Shown: in pieces, positions 13,273-27,500 of the stretch
How the letters are laid out: each line of letters opens with the position of its first letter
Numbering within the stretch: the first letter of the stretch is position 1
Assembly: GCA_964020155.1 (NCBI GenBank)
Contig: OZ026562.1
Span: 498,501 to 562,500 of the forward strand
DNA: 64,000 nucleotides
Direction of reading: 5' to 3'
Source of the DNA: Chondrilla cf. caribensis
Taxonomy: Eukaryota; Porifera; Demospongiae; Chondrillida; Chondrillidae
Made by a program: the position numbers and the translations under genes
Notes under the pieces: generated by a model
What the model was told of the DNA's origin: nothing
Seen by the model: only the letters and a program-made list of their open reading frames with translations
The model's database searches: none

Positions 13273-15904
13273 GGTGGGTGGGTGGGTGGGTGTTTGTAAA
13301 TGAGTGTTGGGGTAGGTACGTATGTACTTACGTGTACAAATGTGCAATGGTGTTTCCTCTCCCTCCCATGAAGACGGCTGCTCTGGTCGGTACTTGGACC
13401 CAAGTTGCCGCACACCGGAGGATTGTGTGTACAGAGCCGAGTGGTTTGCTTCTGGTAACTTTGTGCGGTTTAGAGTTGCGGCTAAAGTTGACCCAGACAG
13501 CTGGGTAGCCATTGGTTTCTCTGCAGACACACAAATGGTATGTATGTACGTACAAACTCTTGTATTTGTGTATGTACTCACATACACACATAACATTGCG
13601 TGTATATGTGTGTATGTATTTATTTCATGTATGTGCATATGGAATATGTGGACCATAGTGTATGTATACGTATAATATGTGTGCATGTACTGTATCTACT
13701 TATGTACGTATGTATGTATGGAGAACAGATACCATGGTGTACGTGTGTCACCAGGTGTATCACTGTGTACCCATACGACTACCACACAATCACACAAACA
13801 GTTTGTGTGTTGTGTTGGTCTCCTCCACCTCATTCACCAAATGCTGCGTTCTGTTTACAGCCAAACTCAGACATCGTCCTGGGTGCTGCCAATGGGATGG
13901 AGTCGTTTATACACGACCGATATGCCTTAGGGCGGACCGAACCGGCCATTGATACCACACAGAACATCCTCAATGCCAGCACTACACGTGTGGACGGATA
14001 CACGGTCTTGGATTTCACTCGAGCACTCGACACTCGGGACTCCACAGACGATGTGTCTCTTGCTGGTTGTGTTTATTTCCTGTACGGCTACAATGGACCA
14101 GTTGCTAACTACAACGGCCGTGTCGGTTACCATCGGATGACACCCAACGTATCTCCAGCCAGGATTTGCCTCTCTTCCCAGTGTACAGGTGTGGCCCATG
14201 TACTGTACATATGGTGTGTGGTGATGTTTGTACTGTACATATGGTGTGTGGTGATGTTTGTACTGTACATATGGTGTGGTGATGTTTGTACTGTACATAT
14301 GGTGTGTGGTGATGTCTACTGTACATATGGTGTGTGGTGATGTTTGTACTGTACATATGGTGTGTGGTGATGTTTGTACTGTACATATGATGTGTGGTGA
14401 TGTCTACTGTACATGTGGTGTGTGGTGATGTTTGTACTGTACATATGGTGTGTGGTGATGTTTGTACTGTACATATGGTGTGTGGTGATGTACGTATGTA
14501 CTGTACATATGGTGTGTGGTGATGTTTGTACTGTACATATGGTGTGTGGTGATGTTTGTACTGTACGTATGGTGTGTGGTGATGTACGTATGTACTGTAC
14601 ATGTGGTGTGTGGTGATGTTTGTACTGTACATACGTATGTTGTACATTTAATATTTTCTCGTACTCCTCTGTGTGCGTGTGCAGGTCCACCGATGTTCAA
14701 CATCACTGTCTTATCAAGGTCAGGTGTGAACGTGGATGACAAGGAAACACCAGGTGAGCCAAGCAGCTTAAGACCAGATCCACTCAGACCAGCCCACCAC
14801 CTAGACATGACCCAGATCCACTCAGACCAGCCCACCACCTAGACATGACCCAGATCCACTCAGACCAGCCCCACCACCTAGACATGACCCAGATCCACTC
14901 AGACCAGCCCACCACCTAGACATGACCCAGATCCACTCAGACCAGCCCCACCACCTAGACACAGACCCAGATCCACTCAGACCAGCCCCACCACCTAGAC
15001 ACAGACCCAGATCCACTCAGACAAGCCCCACCACCTAGACATGACCCAGATCCACTCAGACAAGCCCCACCACCTAGACACAGACCCAGATCCACTCAGA
15101 CCAGCCCCACCACCTAGACACAGACCCAGATCCACTCAGACAAGCCCCACCACCTAGACATGACCCAGATCCACTCAGACAAGCCCCACCACCTAGACAC
15201 AGACCCAGATCCACTCAGACCAGCCCCACCACCTAGACACAGACCCAGATCCACTCAGACCAACCCCACCACCTAGACATGACCCAGATCCACTCAGACC
15301 AGCCTCACCACCTAGACATGACCCAGATCCACTCAGACCAGCCCCACCACCTAGACATAACCCAGATCCACTCAGACCAGCCCCACCACCTAGACATGAC
15401 CCAGATCCACTCAGACCAGCCCCACCACCTAGACACAGACCTAGATAAACCGGAGACGTAGTAAGCTGATAACAGTAGCAATAGAAACATGAAATATGTG
15501 GGAGGGGGGGGGTAGTGGATTATCGCCCATTTTCTATTACATTTTTTGTGAAGAATCCCCCTGCCCAAAATATTCTAGGGTAAGTGCCCCATTACCCACC
15601 TGGTTGTACTGTCTACAGGATGTACGTGTCTTTTGAGCATTCACTACTGTTTCCTGTCCTCCGCTTTCCTCCAGGTCCTCCCAATGCGAGCAGACTGTCC
15701 AATGCCCTGGCCGACCTGAGTGATGCAAAGCACGAGCTGTTCATCTCGTACATCGTGGTGGGCATACTCTCAGCCCTGGTGGCCTTCCTCATCTTTGTCA
15801 TTATTGTGGTCATCATCTGCTGCTCGAGAAACAGAACAGTCGCCTACGTTCTGAACGAGCACCACTATAAGGGCGGCCGAGAGCTTGAGGAGAAGAGTGT
15901 CTAA
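6534..15904 (+). CDS. LPMO-like/EGF/DOMON ectoprotein B, single-pass (17 exons)
   Basis: Exons: 6534-6684, 6876-6955, 7083-7180, 7399-7544, 9292-9399, 9796-9918, 10806-10900, 11520-11595, 11805-11852, 11914-12432, 12501-12710, 12779-12976, 13046-13069, 13374-13537, 13861-14188, 14685-14753, 15675-15904; 888 codons plus stop. I chose the ATG at 6534 because it opens a clean signal peptide ending SKG before a mature His (HVSLVFPPA). The module order matches gene A: copper-monooxygenase-like domain (YPHRGG, FWSC), two EGF-like modules, a DOMON interrupted by a Gly-Glu run of about 160 dipeptides, and a second DOMON. Unlike gene A, the C-terminus has a ~25-residue hydrophobic helix followed by CCSRNR and a short tail, so it is a type I membrane protein. 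Relative to A, one intron (13070-13373) is extra and one (inside DOMON 2, after the DR pair) is missing. Function is inferred from domains only. Confidence 0.82.
8515..8755 (+). repeat. ~31-bp minisatellite in gene B intron 4
   Basis: About eight tandem copies of a unit built on TGTACTGTGATGTAGGGACT followed by CATAAAGTGCA, with copies differing at a few sites (gactcat versus ggcccat). It lies inside the 1.7-kb intron 7545-9291. The rest of that intron holds no recognised gene. Confidence 0.85.
9927..10007 (+). repeat. (CA)n microsatellite, gene B intron 6
   Basis: A near-pure CA run begins about eight bases after the exon 6 donor. It is one of the minority of tracts in this window that read CA on the coding strand. 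Confidence 0.9.
11310..11445 (+). mobile_element. Short non-autonomous dispersed element copy (pogo/Tigger-like)
   Basis: The stretch with CTTTATCTGCTAAACC and TCCAGTTAATCC is recognisably the same sequence as at 19150-19260, with an inverted relative near 44060-44190. A related start, CAGTGGACTCCACTCGATTA, occurs at about 11069. CAGT...CTCGNTTAA ends resemble pogo/Tigger-type termini. No transposase is present; class assignment is tentative. Confidence 0.4.
11681..11753 (+). repeat. (TG)n microsatellite, gene B intron 8
   Basis: A pure TG run of about 36 repeats in the intron between exons 8 and 9, reading TG on the coding strand. Confidence 0.9.
11946..12431 (+). repeat. Expanded Gly-Glu hexamer repeat in gene B, exon 10
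   Basis: About 160 in-frame Gly-Glu dipeptides are encoded by GGN-GAR hexamers, roughly five times the length in gene A at the homologous position. The frame stays open throughout and exon phases (1 in, 1 out) are kept, so it is translated sequence, not an intronic repeat. It sits in the first DOMON between the WIGIGW and [11 protein letters not shown] strands. Confidence 0.88.
13069..13295 (+). repeat. (TG)n/(TGTGTC)n microsatellite forming gene B intron 13
   Basis: The TG run starts at the exon 13 donor itself (ACTCAG followed by gtgtgtgtg) and fills most of the 304-bp intron, ending in GGGTGGGT repeats. The equivalent intron is absent from gene A. Confidence 0.85.
14195..14640 (+). repeat. 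~30-bp minisatellite in gene B intron 15
   Basis: Roughly 15 copies of a unit containing GTACTGTACATATGGTGTG followed by TGGTGATGTTT. GTACTGTACAT gives local self-complementarity. It begins a few bases past the exon 15 donor at 14189. Confidence 0.85.
14754..15450 (+). repeat. ~37-bp minisatellite in gene B intron 16
   Basis: About 18 tandem copies of a unit with CCACCTAGACATGACCCAGA followed by TCCACTCAGACCAGCCC, with a variant carrying ACACAGAC. It starts directly after the exon 16 donor and occupies most of intron 14754-15674. Confidence 0.88.
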
Positions 15905-15972
15905 TGCCACATATGTTCACAAGCATGTTCTTACTCATTTTACTGATGCCATCAGAGATTTCCCATATAACA

Positions 15973-16028
<56 letters not shown>

Positions 16029-16495
16029 TGATTCCATGAAGTTTAGGAGCTAAATCTTAGTACATATAACATCTCTTATTATTATTCACATCTTCATAAT
16101 GTTCATCATCGCATGTCTACTTAGCATGTCTGTACATGTGTGTCCCATGAATGTAGTTAACAGATGGGTTATTTGAATGCCATCCACGATATCCTTTACA
16201 GAGCATGTTTGTATAAGTGAAATAACTGCATTATCGGCAATACTGTACAAAAACATGCATGATATTATACATATGATATAATGAACAACAAAATTAATAC
16301 ACCTATATATTATTATAGTAATATTAAAAATTAATGAATAGTAGTAGATAAGAATGTGATACACCTTTCATGAAATAAAATACCACATACAGAAATGAGA
16401 TGGCTTGAATGGAACAAGTTGCAGTATCGTTCCAATACAAATGGACTGATACACATGCTGGCATGAATAGTACTACACGGATGATGATAGCATCT
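15905..16495. other. Convergent intergenic region
   Basis: It holds the 3' ends of gene B (+) and the SREK1IP1-like gene (-): a CA tract at 15974-16024, AT-rich sequence, and a possible plus-strand AATAAA at 16374-16379. I see no gene. Confidence 0.55.
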
Positions 16496-17971
<1,476 letters not shown>

Positions 17972-18007
17972 TTTAAAATCACGCGCCAGTCACATGAATC
18001 TTGTAAA
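17972..18007. promoter_or_regulatory. Very short divergent promoter, SREK1IP1-like / DBT
   Basis: Only 36 bp separate the two outward-facing start codons (17971 on -, 18008 on +). No TATA box is seen. The core promoters or leaders must overlap each other or the opposite coding exon. It depends on the assigned SREK1IP1 start. Confidence 0.5.
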
Positions 18008-21471
<3,464 letters not shown>

Positions 21472-21520
21472 ACACTGATACATTAGATACTTTATTGTAA
21501 TGTTTTGCTCATTAATAATT

Positions 21521-24500
21521 GCTTGTCACCACGAGGCTTATAGCGCACTCAGGACAATCAGAATGCTTCCGAAATTGTGTTGGTGAGTTTGGTATGGACA
21601 CTAGGTAGCCCTTGGTGACAAGCAAAGAAATCTCAAATTGCTTAGGTGATCACCACAAGGCGTATTACACGCATATATGAATGTACATACAAAGTATATA
21701 CATTTTATTATATGTGACACTGGGGGGAAATTTTGGTCGACACCAAAATGCATCTTTTTGCTAGCAGAAGGTAGCTACTAGGTCCAGGAGTGCGTCTGTG
21801 CATTCGGATTTCAGCTATGATGCATCACGTGCACACATGAGAGGCCGTGGTGACAACTCAAAAAATTGACATTTTTTTGCTTGTCACCACGCGGCTTATA
21901 GCGCACTCAGGACCATCTGAATGCTTCCGAAATTGAGTTGGTGAGTTTGGTATGGACACTGGGTAGCCCTTGGTGACCAGCAAAGAACTCCCAAATTGCT
22001 TAGGTGATCATCACAAGGCGTATTACACGCATATATGAATGTACATACAAAGTATATACATTTTATTATATGTGACACTGGGGGGAAATTTTGGTCGACA
22101 CCAAAATGCATCTTTTTGCTATCAGAAGGTAGCTACTAGGTCCAGGAGTGCGTCTGTGCATTCGGATTTCAGCTATGATGCATTACGTGCACACAGGAGA
22201 GGCCGTGGTGACAACTCAAAAAATTGACATTTTTTTGCTTGTCACCACGAGGCTTATAGCGCACTCAGGACCATCTGAATGCTTCCGAAATTGTGTTGCT
22301 GAGTTTGGTATGGACACTGGGTAGCCCTTGGTGACCAGCAAAGAACTCTCAAATTGCTTAGGTGATCACCACAAGGCATATTACATGCATATATGAATGT
22401 ACATACAAAGTATATACATTTTATTATATGTGACACTGGGGGAAATTTTGGTCGACACCAAAATGCATCTTTTTGCTATCAGAAGGTAGCTACTAGGTCC
22501 AGGAGTGCGTCTGTGCATTCGGATTTCAGCTATGATGCATTACGTGCACACAGGAGAGGCCGTGGTGACAACTCAAAAAATTGACATTTTTTTGCTTGTC
22601 ACCACGAGGCTTATAGCGCACTCAGGACCATCTGAATGCTTCCGAAATTGTGTTGCTGAGTTTGGTATGGACACTGGGTAGCCCTTGGTGACCAGCAAAG
22701 AACTCTCAAATTGCTTAGGTGATCATCACAAGGCGTATTACACGCATATATGAATGTACATACAAAGTATATACATTTTATTGTATGTGACACTGGGGGA
22801 AATTTTGGTCGACACCAAAATGCATCTTTTTGCTAGCAGAAGGTAGCTACTAGGTCCAGGAGTGCGTCTGTGCATTCGGATTTCAGCTATGATGCATTAC
22901 GTGCACACAGGAGAGGCCGTGGTGACAACTCAAAAAATTGACATTTTTTTGCTTGTCACCACGAGGCTTATAGCGCACTCAGGACCATCTGAATGCTTCC
23001 GAAATTGTGTTGCTGAGTTTGGTATGGACACTGGGTAGCCCTTGGTGACCAGCAAAGAACTCTCAAATTGCTTAGGTGATCACCACAAGGCGTATTACAC
23101 GCATATATGAATGTACATACAAAGTATATACATTTTATTATATGTGACACTGGGAGGAAATTTTGGTCGACACCAAAATGCATCTTTTTGCTATCAGAAG
23201 GTAGCTACTAGGTCCAGGAGTGCGTCTGTGCATTCGGATTTCAGCTATGATGCATTACGTGCACACAAGAGAGGCCGTGGTGACAACTCAAAAAATTGAC
23301 ATTTTTTTGCTTGTCACCACGAGGCTTATAGCGCACTCAGGACCATCTGAATGCTTCCGAAATTGTGTTGCTGAGTTTGGTATGGACACTGGGTAGCCCT
23401 TGGTGACCAGCAAAGAACTCTCAAATTGCTTAGGTGATCATCACAAGGCGTATTACACGCATATATGAATGTACATACAAAGTATATACATTTTATTATA
23501 ATACTATGTGACACTGGGGGGAAATTTTGGTCGACACCAAAATGCATCTTTTTGCTATCAGAAGGTAGCTACTAGGTCCAGGAGTGCGTCTGTGCATTCG
23601 GATTTCAGCTATGATGCATTACGTGCACACAGGAGAGGCCGTGGTGACAACTCAAAAAATTGACATTTTTTTGCTTGTCACCACGAGGCTTATAGCGCAC
23701 TCAGGACCATCTAAATGCTTCCGAAATTATGTTGCTGAGTTTGGTATGGACACTGGGTAGCCCTTGGTGACCAGCAAAGAACTCTCAAATTGCTTAGGTG
23801 ATCACCACAAGGCGTATTACACGCATATATGAATGTACATACAAAGTATATACATTTTATTATAATATTATGTGACACTGGGGGGAAAATTTGGTCGACA
23901 CCAAAATGCATCTTTTTGCTATCAGAAGGTAGCTACTAGGTCCAGGAGTGCGTCTGTGCATTCAGATTTCAGCTATGATGCATTACGTGCACACAAGAGA
24001 GGCCGTGGTGACAACTCAAAAAATTGACATTTTTTTGCTTGTCACCACGAGGCTTACAGCGCACTCAGGACCATCTGAATGCTTCCAAAATTGTGTTGCT
24101 GAGTTTGATATGGACACTGGGTAGCCCTTGGTGACCAGCAAAGAACTCTCAAATTGCTTAGGCGATCACCACAAGGCGTATTACACGCATATATGAATGT
24201 ACATACAAAGTATATACATTTTATTATATGTGACACTGGGGGGGAAAATTTGGTCGACACCAAAATGCATCTTTTTACTATCAGAAGGTAGCTACTAGGT
24301 CCAGGAGTGCGTCTGTGCATTCGGATTTCAGCTATGATGCATTACGTGCACACAAGAGAGGCCGTGGTGACAACTCAAAAAATTGACATTTTTTTGCTTG
24401 TCACCACGAGGCTTATAGCGCACTCAGGACCATCTGAATGCTTCCGAAATTGTGTTGCTGAGTTTGGTATGGACACTGGGTAGCCCTTGGTGACCAGCAA

Positions 24501-27500
24501 AGAACTCTCAAATTGCTTAGGTGATCATCACAAGGCGTATTACACGCATATATGAATGTACATACAAAGTATATACATTTTATTATAATATTATGTGACA
24601 CTGGGGGGAAAATTTGGTCGACACCAAAATGCATCTTTTTGCTATCAGAAGGTAGCTACTAGGTCCAGGAGTGCGTCTGTGCATTCAGATTTCAGCTATG
24701 ATGCATTACGTGCACACAGGAGAGGCCGTGGTGACAACTCAAAAAATTGACATTTTTTTGCTTGTCACCACGAGGCTTATAGCGCACTCAGGACCATCTG
24801 AATGCTTCCGAAATTGTGTTGCTGAGTTTGGTATGGACACTGGGTAGCCCTTGGTGACCAGCAAAGAACTCTCAAATTGCTTAGGTGATCACCACAAGGC
24901 GTATTACACGCATATATGAATGTACATACAAAGTATATACATTTTATTATAATATTATGTGACACTGGGGGGAAAATTTGGTCGACACCAAAATGCATCT
25001 TTTTGCTATCAGAAGGTAGCTACTAGGTCCAGGAGTGCGTCTGTGCATTCAGATTTCAGCTATGATGCATTACGTGCACACAAGAGAGGCCGTGGTGACA
25101 ACTCAAAAAATTGACATTTTTTTGCTTGTCACCACGAGGCTTACAGCGCACTCAGGACCATCTGAATGCTTCCAAAATTGTGTTGCTGAGTTTGATATGG
25201 ACACTGGGTAGCCCTTGGTGACCAGCAAAGAACTCTCAAATTGCTTAGGCGATCACCACAAGGCGTATTACACGCATATATGAATGTACATACAAAGTAT
25301 ATACATTTTATTATTATGTGACACTGGGGGGGAAAATTTGGTCGACACCAAAATGCATCTTTTTACTATCAGAAGGTAGCTACTAGGTCCAGGAGTGCGT
25401 CTGTGCATTCGGATTTCAGCTATGATGCATTACGTGCACACAAGAGAGGCCGTGGTGACAACTCAAAAAATTGACATTTTTTTGCTTGTCACCACGAGGC
25501 TTATAGCGCACTCAGGACCATCTGAATGCTTCCGAAATTGTGTTGCTGAGTTTGGTATGGACACTGGGTAGCCCTTGGTGACCAGCAAAGAACTCTCAAA
25601 TTGCTTAGGTGATCACCACAAGGCGTATTACACGCATATATGAATGTACATACAAAGTATATACATTTTATTATAATACTATGTGACACTGGGGGGAAAT
25701 TTTGGTCGACACCAAAATGCATCTTTTTGCTATCAGAAGGTAGCTACTAGGTCCAGGAGTGCGTCTGTGCATTCGGATTTCAGCTATGATGCATTACGTG
25801 CACACAAGAGAGGCCGTGGTGACAACTCAAAAATTTGACATTTTTTTGCTTGTCACCACGAGGCTTATAGCGCACTCAGGACCATCTGAATGCTTCCGAA
25901 ATTGTGTTGCTGAGTTTGGTATGGACACTGGGTAGCCCTTGGTGACCAGCAAAGAACTCTCAAATTGCTTAGGTGATCACCACAAGGCGTATTACACGCA
26001 TATATGAATGTACATACAAAGTATATACATTTTATTATAATATTATGTGACACTGGGGGGGAAATTTTGGTCGACACCAAAATGCATCTTTTTGCTATCA
26101 GAAGGTAGCTACTAGGTCCAGGAGTGCGTCTGTGCATTCGGATTTCAGCTATGATGCATTACGTGCACACAAGAGAGGCCGTGGTGACAACTCAAAAATT
26201 TGACATTTTTTTGCTTGTCACCACGAGGCTTATAGCGCACTCAGGACCATCTGAATGCTTCCGAAATTGTGTTGCTGAGTTTGGTATGGACACTGGGTAG
26301 CCCTTGGTGACCAGCAAAGAACTCTCAAATTGCTTAGGTGATCACCACAAGGCGTATTACACGCATATATGAATGTACATACAAAGTATATACATTTTAT
26401 TATATGTGACACTGGGGGGAAATTTTGGTCGACACCAAAATGCATCTTTTTGCTATCAGAAGGTAGCTACTAGGTCCAGGAGTGCGTCTGTGCATTCGGA
26501 TTTCAGCTATGATGCATTACGTGCACACAGGAGAGGCCGTGGTGACAACTCAAAAAATTGACATTTTTTTGCTTGTCACCACGAGGCTTACAGCGCACTC
26601 AGGACCATCTGAATGCTTCCGAAATTGTGTTGCTGAGTTTGGTATGGACACTGGGTAGCCCTTGGTGACCAGCAAAGAACTCTCAAATTGCTTAGGTGAT
26701 CACCACAAGGCGTATTACACGCATATATGAATGTACATACAAAGTATATACATTTTATTATAATATTATGTGACACTGGGGGGGAAATTTTGGTCGACAC
26801 CAAAATGCATCTTTTTGCTATCAGAAGGTAGCTACTAGGTCCAGGAGTGCGTCTGTGCATTCGGATTTCAGCTATGATGCATTACGTGCACACAGGAGAG
26901 GCCGTGGTGACAACTCAAAAAATTGACATTTTTTTGCTTGTCACCACGAGGCTTATAGCGCACTCAGGACCATCTGAATGCTTCCGAAATTGTGTTGCTG
27001 AGTTTGGTATGGACACTGGGTAGCCCTTGGTGACCAGCAAAGAACTCTCAAATTGCTTAGGTGATCACCACAAGGCGTATTACACGCATATATGAATGTA
27101 CATACAAAGTATATACATTTTATTATGTGACACTGGGGGGGAAATTTTGGTCGACACCAAAATGCATCTTTTTGCTATCAGAAGGTAGCTACTAGGTCCA
27201 GGAGTGCGTCTGTGCATTCGGATTTCAGCTATGATGCATTACGTGCACACAAGAGAGGCCGTGGTGACAACTCAAAATTTGACATTTTTTTGCTTGTCAC
27301 CACGAGGCTTATAGCGCACTCAGGACCATCTGAATGCTTCCGAAATTGTGTTGCTGAGTTTGGTATGGACACTGGGTAGCCCTTGGTGACCAGCAAAGAA
27401 CTCTCAAATTGCTTAGGTGATCACCACAAGGCGTATTACACGCATATATGAATGTACATACAAAGTATATACATTTTATTATATGTGACACTGGGGGAAA

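Noticed and set aside
12981..13686. Long open frames of Cys-Val, Thr-His or Val-Cys repeats across TG/CA tracts (also 34.7, 38.8, 48.9, 50.8, 57.9 and 62.7 kb)
   Set aside because: Dinucleotide repeats lacking stops give long frames on both strands; all fall in introns between well-supported exons.
14105..14838. His/Thr/Tyr repeat proteins on the minus strand
   Set aside because: They are antisense reads of the 30-bp intron minisatellite of gene B.
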